Assembly: GCA_964584495.1 (NCBI GenBank)
Contig: CAZPAH010000079.1
Location: 1-13,692 of the forward strand
Direction of reading: 5' to 3'
Origin: CAZPAH01 sp964584495
Lineage (GTDB): Bacteria; Krumholzibacteriota; Krumholzibacteriia; Krumholzibacteriales; Krumholzibacteriaceae
DNA length: 13,692 bases
Positions 7,654-13,692 of this stretch are shown in pieces (the first letter of the stretch is position 1; every line of letters begins with the position of its first letter). The notes beneath the pieces are model-generated. The model saw nothing but the letters and a program-made list of their open reading frames with translations. It searched no databases and was not told where the DNA came from. The translations under genes were made by a program, and so were the position numbers.

Positions 7654-7994
7654 AACTCAAGACGAGGGATAACGGCAAGGTGACGATACTCGATCTGTCG
7701 GGCAAGCTGATGGGGGGAACCGACGCCGATCTTCTGAGGGATACGATCCACGGCCTCATCGAGGAGGGCAGAAAGAGGGTCGTCGTGAACCTTGCCGACG
7801 TAAAGTGGGTGAACAGCACCGGGGTCGGGATACTCATCACCGGGTACACGACGCTGAGAAAGAATAAAGGCGACTTGAAGCTTTTAAACGTTTCGAATAA
7901 GATACAGAGCATACTGTACGTGACGAAGCTGAACCTGATCTTCGAATGTTTCACGAGCGAGCAGGATGCGGTGAACAGCTTCACAGGTACCTAG
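7650..7994 (+). CDS. STAS-domain anti-sigma factor antagonist (SpoIIAA/RsbV-like)
   Basis: In this family, the unphosphorylated antagonist binds and neutralises a partner kinase, and phosphorylation by that kinase releases it. The 114 residues form one STAS domain: LDLSGKLMGGTDADLL, the RVVVNLADVKWVNSTGVGIL core, then LLNVSNKIQSIL. The predicted phosphosite is S56 within NSTG, the same residue number and context as RsbV S56, though Asn55 replaces the usual Asp of DS(S/T)G. The start is TTG at 7650, sharing TTGA with the rluD stop and preceded by GGGAGG at 7640-7645, so translational coupling to rluD is likely. The kinase gene starts 38 bases downstream and a PP2C phosphatase follows, completing the partner-switching trio. 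Its phosphorylation state should be set by those two proteins. Confidence 0.9.
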   Translation: MKLKTRDNGKVTILDLSGKLMGGTDADLLRDTIHGLIEEGRKRVVVNLADVKWVNSTGVGILITGYTTLRKNKGDLKLLNVSNKIQSILYVTKLNLIFECFTSEQDAVNSFTGT

Positions 7995-8032
7995 AAACTA
8001 ACCTGCAACGGGAGGAGGGAGCAAGAGCCGAC

Positions 8033-8473
8033 ATGGCTGACACTATCGTACTCGAGTTTCCCAGCAGCTATAAGTGGCTGAACATGATCGATCTTGTCTG
8101 CGGTGAGGTTTCTTCCGAAATGGGATTCGGCCGGGAGGCCTTGAACGCGATATCTATCTGTGTGATAGAGGCTTGCACGAATGCTCTGGAACACGGTAAC
8201 AAATGCTGTCCGGAACGCGAGGTCCGCGCCGTTTTCAAACGCCGTCCAGACAGGATGGTGATAGAGGTGATCGACTGCGGCAGGGGCTTCGATTTCAAAG
8301 AGTATCTCAAGCACATTCCGGACCCGTCCGATATCCACAACCAGCGTGGTCGCGGCATCTATATCATGAAGCAGATGATGGACTCGATCGCGTTCGAAAA
8401 ACTCCCCGGTAGGGGCATGAAGATCACATTGGAAAAAATGATAGATGGCGACGCCGAGAAAAACTGCGATTGA
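8033..8473 (+). CDS. RsbW/SpoIIAB-like anti-sigma factor serine kinase (HATPase_c_2)
   Basis: GHKL-fold kinases of this type phosphorylate the STAS antagonist and, in the classic system, bind and inhibit a sigma factor. The 146 residues show an N-box (E46-ACT-N50-ALEHG), a G1 box (D81-CGRG) and a G2-type loop (RGRGIYIMKQMMD, 105-117), the ATP-binding set of the family. It lacks a histidine kinase dimerisation domain, as expected. The ATG at 8033 has a GGAGGAGGGAG tract at 8011-8021; the spacing from its end is slightly long, but no nearer start exists. It lies between the STAS gene and the PP2C gene. No sigma factor gene is nearby, so the inhibited target is unknown and could be another kind of effector. 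Confidence 0.9.
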   Translation: MADTIVLEFPSSYKWLNMIDLVCGEVSSEMGFGREALNAISICVIEACTNALEHGNKCCPEREVRAVFKRRPDRMVIEVIDCGRGFDFKEYLKHIPDPSDIHNQRGRGIYIMKQMMDSIAFEKLPGRGMKITLEKMIDGDAEKNCD

Positions 8474-8592
8474 GAAAGCGGTCCTTCCGTCTCCTGTCTT
8501 ACGCATGGAACTTTCACCCGAAAGCGGGCGTATCATCAGTTGAAGCGGAGGGGCTTGAATTATCCGTTTTTAAAAGTGACCCGGAGTGAGCA

Positions 8593-10860
8593 ATGGCCAC
8601 TTCTTCGTTCCTGGCCTCGTTCTATTTTGTGTGCGGGACGATAATATTCTTTTTCGCCGTGACGATCCTGCGATACTCCGTCAGGGATATCGTGGGGTGG
8701 GCGACGGCGCTCGTTCTCTTCTTCGCCGGAATCGGCCCGCTGCTGGGGGCCCTGGGCGTCATCCTGGAGCAGAACCTGCAGCAGGGCGCCTATGTCTTCA
8801 GGAACCTGGTCAACAACTTCGACTACATATGGGAGTTCTTCTTCCCCTCGCTCGTTCTCTTCGCCCTCGTCTATCCGAAGCGGCACCCGATCTGGAAGTA
8901 CATAAGGCGGTACGCGTTCATCCTGTTTCTTCCCCACCTGTTCCACCTGATCCTCACCCTCTTCTTCATAGGCAGGGTCAATCCCGAACGCATGTTCAAC
9001 TCCCTCAACGATATACCGATATCGTCGGCGGCGATAAGCTCTTTCCTCGAGTCGCTGTCGACCTCCCTTAACGTGATGATGGGGCTCCTGTTCAAGGCCC
9101 ACGAGGAGCTCTTCTCTTTCGTGAATATAGCCTACGCGGGTTTCTCGCTTCTCATACTGAGGCAGTCGATGAAGCTCGATCTCGCCCCCAGGGTCCAGAG
9201 GCAGCTGAGGGTCGTGTTCGCAGGCCTGACCCTGTGCATAGTCACCTATTCGCTTGCCCGCGTAGTCCCCTTCTTTATCGGGGTAAGGCCCGACCAGGAT
9301 ATGGCGACGGCCTTCATCAACGCCTCGCTTATCATAGGGGGGGGATCGATCGCCTTCGTGATCGTGAGGTACCGTTTTCTCGACATCCGCCTGATCGCGA
9401 GGAAGGGCATATTCTACGGCGCCACCCTGGCGATTTTCGCTACAATCTATCTTCTTACAATCAAGCAAATTACCGGATTCATCTTCCGTTTCACGGGCGC
9501 CCGGATCGAGCTTCTTGAAACGGGCCTGATAGTCGTCTTCATCATCATCTTCCAGCCGGTGATGGGGAGGATCGAGGAATGGACCGAGAGGGTCCTTGTG
9601 AGGGAGGAGAAGAGCCCCCGCGTCAGGATGAGGGACCTGAGCAGCGAGCTTCTCTCCGTGATCGAGATCGAGGGGTTGAAAGAGAGCATCAGCGAGGCCC
9701 TGGGAAGGGTATTCAACACCGGAAGGGTGGAACTGATGTTCGCGCAGGAGATACTGGCGACGAGGAAGGAGGATCTCTACGCGGACAAGGTGATCGATCT
9801 TCTCGGCCAGGTCGACGAGCCTATCACGAGGCTCGATTTCCTCGAGGCCCTCGGATTCCTTAACCTCAGGGGGCGAAGCCTCATCAGGCCGTCGAGGAAG
9901 ATCATTCTCGAAGCGGTGGAGACGATGCCGGGGATCGTCAGGACGTTCGCAAGGTTCGAGCTGATAGTGCCGGTCGTCCATGACGAGATATGCGTCGCCG
10001 TGATACTGCTCGGGCAGAGGGAGCAGAGAAGCCGCTACTCGATAGAGGACCAGTCGCTTCTCTCCATGCTCGCCAGGCAGATCGCGGCGTCACTTTCGAG
10101 GATCGAGCTTCTGAAGGAGGTCGTAGAGAAGAAGGTGATGGAGGAGGAGCTCAACATCGCCAGGACGATCCAGCTCAACCTGCTTCCATCGGCCCCTCCA
10201 CAGCTGGAGAATTACGAAGCGGCCGCGCTCAGCGTGTCGAGCAAGCAGGTCGGGGGGGATTATTTCGATTTCATCAAGAACGGCTCCAACATGGCGTTCG
10301 CCGTCGCCGATGTTTCGGGAAAGGGCGTTCCCGCCTCGCTCCTTATGGCCTCCCTTCAGGCGAGCTTGAGAGCGATGATGGACCGTATGGACGACCCGGT
10401 GGGGGTCGTAAGCAGGCTCAACGACGTAATGTACGAGATCACCTCGAGCGACAAGTTCGCCACTATGTTCTATGGATGCGTCAACTGCAGGAAACACGAG
10501 ATCGTCTACACGAACGCGGGGCATTTCTTCCCTGTGATCCTGAGGGATAACGGAGATGTCGAAGTGCTCGACTACAGCGGACTGATACTCGGCGTAACTC
10601 CCGGGTTCACATACGAAAGGCACAAGGCCAAGATGAGGCTGGGCGATACTATAGTCGTAACCACCGACGGGGTCACCGAGGCTGAGAACGGGGATGGAGA
10701 GCTTTTCGGCGAGGAGAGGCTTCACCCGTTCCTTTCGGGGATCAGGCACCTTTGCCCCAACGACATGAAAGATTCGATAGTCGAGGAGGTCAACAGGTTC
10801 TCCTATCCCAGGGGGGTCAACGACGATCTCACGATACTGATCCTCAAGCGTACCGGATAA
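8593..10860 (+). CDS. Membrane PP2C (SpoIIE/RsbU-type) serine phosphatase with multi-TM sensor and GAF-like domain
   Basis: This is probably the input phosphatase that dephosphorylates the STAS antagonist and so activates the switch. Residues 1-330 hold about nine hydrophobic segments (5-26, 33-57, 80-95, 107-127, 172-190, 206-230, 240-258, 272-291, 307-325). They end in VRYRFLDIRLIARKGIFYG, a pattern I associate with the 7TM region of some membrane histidine kinases. A GAF-like domain (~345-505) and a coiled linker (~505-535) follow. The C-terminal phosphatase domain shows GGDYFD (D556), VADVSGKG (D573), YTNAGHFFPVIL, TDGVTEAEN (D692) and NDDLTIL (D744/D745), so the metal-binding Asp set looks intact. 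GGAG at 8583-8586 precedes the ATG. A 119-base gap separates it from the kinase gene; I see only a 4-bp CCCG/CGGG hairpin there (8517-8528). The ligand is unknown. Confidence 0.92.
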   Translation: MATSSFLASFYFVCGTIIFFFAVTILRYSVRDIVGWATALVLFFAGIGPLLGALGVILEQNLQQGAYVFRNLVNNFDYIWEFFFPSLVLFALVYPKRHPIWKYIRRYAFILFLPHLFHLILTLFFIGRVNPERMFNSLNDIPISSAAISSFLESLSTSLNVMMGLLFKAHEELFSFVNIAYAGFSLLILRQSMKLDLAPRVQRQLRVVFAGLTLCIVTYSLARVVPFFIGVRPDQDMATAFINASLIIGGGSIAFVIVRYRFLDIRLIARKGIFYGATLAIFATIYLLTIKQITGFIFRFTGARIELLETGLIVVFIIIFQPVMGRIEEWTERVLVREEKSPRVRMRDLSSELLSVIEIEGLKESISEALGRVFNTGRVELMFAQEILATRKEDLYADKVIDLLGQVDEPITRLDFLEALGFLNLRGRSLIRPSRKIILEAVETMPGIVRTFARFELIVPVVHDEICVAVILLGQREQRSRYSIEDQSLLSMLARQIAASLSRIELLKEVVEKKVMEEELNIARTIQLNLLPSAPPQLENYEAAALSVSSKQVGGDYFDFIKNGSNMAFAVADVSGKGVPASLLMASLQASLRAMMDRMDDPVGVVSRLNDVMYEITSSDKFATMFYGCVNCRKHEIVYTNAGHFFPVILRDNGDVEVLDYSGLILGVTPGFTYERHKAKMRLGDTIVVTTDGVTEAENGDGELFGEERLHPFLSGIRHLCPNDMKDSIVEEVNRFSYPRGVNDDLTILILKRTG

Positions 10861-10871
10861 CGGCTAACCTT

Positions 10872-11303
10872 ATGAAAAACAACGAGGAAGATCGAAACAG
10901 GGTGCTGGGCATCGATCCCGGCACAAGGAGGTACGGTCTGGCGGTCAGCGACCCCCTGGGGATCACCGCGCAGGGGCTCGAAACCTTCGAACCGGCCGGA
11001 AAATCGGCATTGACCGGTCATATTTGTGATATAATTAATAGGTATTCGATAGGGCTCGTCGTTCTCGGCATGCCCCTCTCGATGGGCGGGAAGGATATCG
11101 AAGGGACGGATCGCTCGCGCAAGCTGGCCGCCCTGATAGAGAGCGAGTGCGGGGTGGAGGTCGTTATGAGGGACGAGCGGATGACGAGCCTGGAAGCGGA
11201 AAGGCTGCTGAAGCAGGAGGGAAGGATAAGGGAGGCGGGAGATATAGACAGGATCTCCGCGGTGCTGCTTCTGCAGGGATACCTCGACGAGAGGAACGGT
11301 TGA
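10872..11303 (+). CDS. ruvX: Putative Holliday junction resolvase / pre-16S rRNA nuclease RuvX (YqgF)
   Basis: YqgF proteins have an RNase H-like fold and are implicated in 16S rRNA 5'-end maturation and DNA processing. The 143 residues carry the expected motifs: VLGIDPGTRRYGLAVSD (catalytic Asp in GIDPG), LVVLGMPLSMGGKD, DERMTSLEAE, and DRISAVLLLQGYLDE near the C-terminus. The ATG at 10872 starts 11 bases after the phosphatase stop but lacks a clear ribosome site. A GTG at 10902, with GAGGAAG upstream, would give 133 residues and still keep all motifs, so the start is unsettled. Its stop overlaps the mltG ATG (TGATG), and the ruvX-mltG neighbourhood also occurs in B. subtilis (yrrK/yrrL). 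Confidence 0.9.
   Translation: MKNNEEDRNRVLGIDPGTRRYGLAVSDPLGITAQGLETFEPAGKSALTGHICDIINRYSIGLVVLGMPLSMGGKDIEGTDRSRKLAALIESECGVEVVMRDERMTSLEAERLLKQEGRIREAGDIDRISAVLLLQGYLDERNG
11027..11035 (+). promoter_or_regulatory. Possible extended -10 promoter inside ruvX
   Basis: TGATATAAT is an exact match to the extended -10 consensus TGnTATAAT, within a short AT-rich island (11019-11047) in an otherwise GC-rich gene. TTGACC at 11010-11015 is only 14 bases upstream of TATAAT, too close for an ordinary -35 box, but extended -10 promoters need little from -35. It could supply mltG and larE independently. The bases also encode ordinary ruvX residues (C-D-I-I-N), so chance is possible. Confidence 0.35.
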
Positions 11304-12454
11304 TGCAGAAATTATCTGTGATCGCATCCGTACTGATCACGGCGATCATAATCGTGTCGGTCTGGTTCAGCTACCTCTACTATGGAGGCAACGGGCATGA
11401 CGCGTATAGAAGGGTATCGATAAAAGTAGCGCCGGGGACGACCTTCAAGGAGGTCCAGGCCGAGCTGGTCGAGAAGGGGCTTCTCGACAGGCCGGGTGTA
11501 TTCCGCTGGGCCGCCTACCTCACGGGGCGCGAGACGAAGATCAAGACGGGCAAGTACCTCTTCAGGCGCGGAGAATCGGTTGCCTCGATACTGGGGAAGC
11601 TGGTCTCCGGCAGGGTAGATTATGCCCGCATAGTAATCCCCGAGGGGCTGATGCTCAGCGAGATCGCCTCGATCCTCCAGACGGAGGCGGAGGTCGATTC
11701 GGCCGCCTTCGAGGCGACGGCGAGGGACTCGGCCCTCATGAGCGAGCTGGGCGTGGAAGCCCCCTCGCTCGAGGGGTACCTCTTTCCCGACACCTACCTC
11801 TTCGACTGGCCGATAGAGCCGGAGGATGTCGCACGAAGGATAGTATACAGATTCCATAAGATCTACGACGAGTACGCGGGAGATGCCGCCGATTCCCTCG
11901 GCATGACGATGAACGAGATCGTGACCCTCGCGTCGATCATCGAGGCGGAGGCTGTTTTCGATTCCGAGATGCCACGCATATCGGCCGTCTATCACAACCG
12001 GCTGAAGGCGGGGTGGAGGCTCGAGGCCGACCCGACCGTCGCCTACGCCCTCGGAGGTGTGAGGCGAAAGCTCTGGTACAAGGACCTCGGGACGGAATCG
12101 CCGTACAACACCTACCGGGTCAAGGGGCTGCCCCCCGGGGCCATCTGCAACCCGGGGCGCACCGCGATCGCCGCCGCAGCGCACCCGACGCCGGGAAGCA
12201 GGGATTTCTACTTCGTGGCGAACGGGTCGGGGCGGCACAAGTTCAGCGCCACGTACCACGAGCATCTAAGGGCCAAGCACCTCATGAAGTACGGGCCCGT
12301 GCCCCCCGATATCAAGAGAAAACCGATGACCGAGGCGCCCGACCGCAAAGAGGTGGACCAGCAGGGGTCCGGCGTCGGCCGGCCGCAGGATAGCGGCGCG
12401 AAGGCGCCCACCGGCGAAGCGCCCGCCGCGCCCGAACGGACAAACCGGGAATGA
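11303..12454 (+). CDS. mltG: Endolytic murein transglycosylase MltG (YceG-like)
   Basis: MltG cleaves nascent glycan strands at the cytoplasmic membrane and is proposed to set their length. The 383 residues begin with a short cytosolic start and one membrane anchor (~5-27), then a LysM-like region (~35-110) and the YceG catalytic domain. Motifs: EGYLFPDTYLF, ASIIEAEA with catalytic E214 (E218 in E. coli), ISAVYHNRLKAGWRLEADPTV, SPYNTYRVKGLPPGAICNPG and FYFVANGSGRHKFSATYHEHL. After about residue 333 comes a ~50-residue tail rich in Pro, Ala, Gly, Glu and Gln, probably disordered and beyond the usual family end. The ATG shares one base with the ruvX stop and has GAGAGG at 11289-11294. The stop shares ATGA with the larE start, so coupling is likely on both sides. 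Confidence 0.95.
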   Translation: MQKLSVIASVLITAIIIVSVWFSYLYYGGNGHDAYRRVSIKVAPGTTFKEVQAELVEKGLLDRPGVFRWAAYLTGRETKIKTGKYLFRRGESVASILGKLVSGRVDYARIVIPEGLMLSEIASILQTEAEVDSAAFEATARDSALMSELGVEAPSLEGYLFPDTYLFDWPIEPEDVARRIVYRFHKIYDEYAGDAADSLGMTMNEIVTLASIIEAEAVFDSEMPRISAVYHNRLKAGWRLEADPTVAYALGGVRRKLWYKDLGTESPYNTYRVKGLPPGAICNPGRTAIAAAAHPTPGSRDFYFVANGSGRHKFSATYHEHLRAKHLMKYGPVPPDIKRKPMTEAPDRKEVDQQGSGVGRPQDSGAKAPTGEAPAAPERTNRE

Positions 12455-13269
12455 TTCGCAAGGATCCGGATAGAAAGCTGAAACTGCTCCACGATATCCT
12501 CGAGCGCTGCGACGGGGCCGTCCTGGCCTTCTCGGGAGGGGTCGATTCGACCTTTCTTCTCGATGAGGCCTTTCGGATGATGGGGACGAAGCTGCTCGCG
12601 GTGACGGTCAACTCTCCCTTCATGGACGACAGGGATGTGAAGGAGGCGGTGGAGACGGCGGGGCTGATAGGGGCCGAGCATATCGTCATCGAGGTGGACG
12701 AGGGGGAGATCGAGGGGTTTTCCGAAAACCCTCCCGACAGGTGCTACCTCTGCAAGAGGCATCTCTTCTCCAGGATAAAAGGGATCGCATCCAAGCGCGG
12801 GATCGGCTGCGTGATCGACGCGACAAACGCCGGCGACTCGAGCGACTACAGGCCTGGATTGAAGGCCCTCGACAAGCTCGGCATACTCAGCCCGCTGAAG
12901 GAGGCGGGGCTCACCAAGGAGGATATAAGGCCGATCTTGAAGGAGCGGGGTTTTGCGAACTGGGACAAGCCGGCCGCAGCCTGCATCGCGTCGAGGATCC
13001 CCTACGGCGAGCCGATAACGAGAACGAGGCTCCGGCAGGTGAAGGAGGCGGAAGCATTCCTCGATACTTGCGGCTTCAGGGGATGCAGGGTCCGCCATCA
13101 CGGCGAGGTCGCCCGGATAGAGGTGGCCGCCGATCGGATCGAACGGCTCGTCGAGCCGGAGCTTCGCCGCCGGGTGGTGGAACGATTCAGGGAAATCGGG
13201 TTTAGATATATTACCGTCGATCTCGAGGGGTACCGCACGGGAAGCCTCAACGAATCGCTTGACATGTAG
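12451..13269 (+). CDS. larE: LarE-type ATP-dependent sacrificial sulfur transferase
   Basis: LarE adenylates a nicotinate-derived precursor and inserts sulfur during synthesis of the nickel-pincer cofactor of lactate racemase and relatives. The 272 residues contain the PP-loop AFSGGVDST (26-34), the NPPDRCYLCK motif (C98, C101), DATNAGD (123-129), DYRPGLKAL and KPAAACIASRIPYGEPI with C178. C178 corresponds to the sulfur-donating Cys176 described for Lactobacillus plantarum LarE. The ATG overlaps the mltG stop by four bases. No larB, larC or racemase gene is visible, so either the partners lie elsewhere or the protein serves another sulfur-transfer or salvage role. No clear terminator follows. 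Family assignment is firm; the pathway here is inferred. Confidence 0.9.
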   Translation: MIRKDPDRKLKLLHDILERCDGAVLAFSGGVDSTFLLDEAFRMMGTKLLAVTVNSPFMDDRDVKEAVETAGLIGAEHIVIEVDEGEIEGFSENPPDRCYLCKRHLFSRIKGIASKRGIGCVIDATNAGDSSDYRPGLKALDKLGILSPLKEAGLTKEDIRPILKERGFANWDKPAAACIASRIPYGEPITRTRLRQVKEAEAFLDTCGFRGCRVRHHGEVARIEVAADRIERLVEPELRRRVVERFREIGFRYITVDLEGYRTGSLNESLDM

Positions 13270-13334
13270 CGGAAACCGCATATTATTTATGCATTAATAC
13301 CGACAGATGCCCCGATGGGCGGAAAGGTTGGCCG

Positions 13335-13490
13335 ATGCAGCTCATACGCAAATTCAGGAAATGGATCCTCGTAGCGGGCCTTGTCTCCATAGTGCTGGGA
13401 TATATCTTCCTCTCTAGAGATTCGATCTCCCTCGCCCCGGCCCTGCTCGTCCTCGGCTACTGTGTCCTCATCCCGGTAGCACTGATATAG
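13335..13490 (+). CDS. 51-residue membrane protein with two predicted helices
   Basis: ATG at 13335 to TAG at 13488-13490 encodes a basic N-terminus (MQLIRKFRKW) and two hydrophobic stretches (about 10-26 and 33-51) joined by a polar turn (SRDSIS). This suggests a hairpin with the basic end in the cytosol. GGAAAGG at 13321-13327 is a good ribosome site 7 bases upstream. The gene stands alone between larE (65 bases upstream) and the tRNA, 11 bases beyond its stop. A small GCCC/GGGC hairpin (13309-13320) lies in the leader. I recall similar small proteins ending in a GYCVLIP-like segment from environmental bacteria, but know no function and assign none. Confidence 0.7.
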   Translation: MQLIRKFRKWILVAGLVSIVLGYIFLSRDSISLAPALLVLGYCVLIPVALI

Positions 13491-13501
13491 ACATTTCCCG
13501 T

Positions 13502-13579
13502 GGGCGAATAGCTCAGTTTGGTCAGAGCACCTGCCTTACAAGCAGGGGGTCGCAGGTTCAAGTCCTGCTTCGCCCACCA
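13502..13579 (+). tRNA. tRNA-Val (anticodon UAC) with encoded CCA
   Basis: A full cloverleaf is visible: acceptor GGGCGAA (13502-13508) pairing with TTCGCCC (13569-13575), D-stem GCTC/GAGC, anticodon stem CCTGC/GCAGG around loop CTTACAA (anticodon TAC), variable GGGTC, and T-stem GCAGG/CCTGC around TTCAAGT. Discriminator A and genomic CCA (13577-13579) follow. It lies 11 bases after the small membrane protein stop, so the two may share a transcript. Confidence 0.97.
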
Positions 13580-13655
13580 TTATTATTCAAAGAAATCAAA
13601 GAGATAGGGGATTATGTGGTAGGAGCCGGGGGCTTATTATACCCAAGGAGCATGC

Positions 13656-13692
13656 GGGGGCACCGTGGGGGCACCGGTTTGTAGGGGGACCG
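13656..13692. repeat. Tandem GGGGGCACCG repeats downstream of tRNA-Val
   Basis: GGGGGCACCG occurs at 13656-13665 and again at 13667-13676 (11-base period); a variant, GGGGGACCG, ends the window at 13684-13692. The 112 bases after the tRNA hold no open gene I can support. The array may continue past the edge. tRNA 3' ends are common integration sites, so these might be integrase-binding repeats, but no integrase is visible. Confidence 0.5.

Noticed and set aside
8474..8592. Small gene or promoter in the gap before the phosphatase gene
   Set aside because: No frame with a ribosome site is convincing, and TTGAAG and TTGAAT have no -10 box at proper spacing.
8560..9981. Long - strand open frame opposite the phosphatase gene
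   Set aside because: Its translation is charged, repetitive and without domains, as expected of an antisense shadow of a hydrophobic GC-rich gene.
12208..13281. Long - strand open frame opposite the mltG end and larE
   Set aside because: It spans two coupled + strand genes with clear family motifs and has no motif of its own.
13656..13692. CRISPR array
   Set aside because: Units are about 10 bases with spacing of 1-8 bases, far from CRISPR repeat and spacer lengths, and no cas gene is present.

Overview
The window is GC-rich bacterial DNA carrying mostly core genes, all on the + strand. Shine-Dalgarno sites, sigma70-type promoters, lipoprotein signal peptidase, MltG and RluD mark it as bacterial. 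Frequent Arg AGG and Ile ATA codons, a type 2 isoleucyl-tRNA synthetase and the unusual gene order suggest an uncultured or poorly sampled lineage, possibly in the FCB/Krumholzibacteriota-like range. That placement is a guess from gene style; no 16S or marker set is visible.

Layout. (1) 3-1190: the 3' part of a long acidic, probably disordered protein of unknown function, closed by a strong intrinsic terminator. (2) 1358-2245: a promoter and a trimeric-type purine nucleoside phosphorylase. (3) From a near-consensus promoter at 2344-2372 there is a long co-directional run: ileS, a DksA/TraR-type zinc-finger protein, lspA, rluD, a three-gene partner-switching module (STAS antagonist, HATPase anti-sigma-type kinase, membrane PP2C/SpoIIE phosphatase), then ruvX, mltG and larE. 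Several junctions overlap by 1-4 bases (rluD/STAS, ruvX/mltG, mltG/larE), so much of this is probably translationally coupled. Weak or internal promoters are possible before rluD and inside ruvX. (4) 13335-13579: a 51-residue two-helix membrane protein and a tRNA-Val(UAC) with encoded CCA. Tandem GGGGGCACCG repeats follow at the right edge and may mark the start of something integrated at the tRNA.

How the genes work together. ileS, rluD, tRNA-Val and the DksA-like protein serve translation and its control. lspA and mltG serve envelope maturation. ruvX serves nucleic-acid processing. The partner switch is the only dedicated signalling unit: the membrane phosphatase should dephosphorylate the STAS protein, which then sequesters the kinase. 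No sigma factor or other output protein is encoded nearby.

I do not see a clear unknown system. The best points for a second look are the GVHH (GXHH-type) signature in IleRS, the partner switch without a visible output, the solitary LarE, the small membrane protein, and the repeats after the tRNA.
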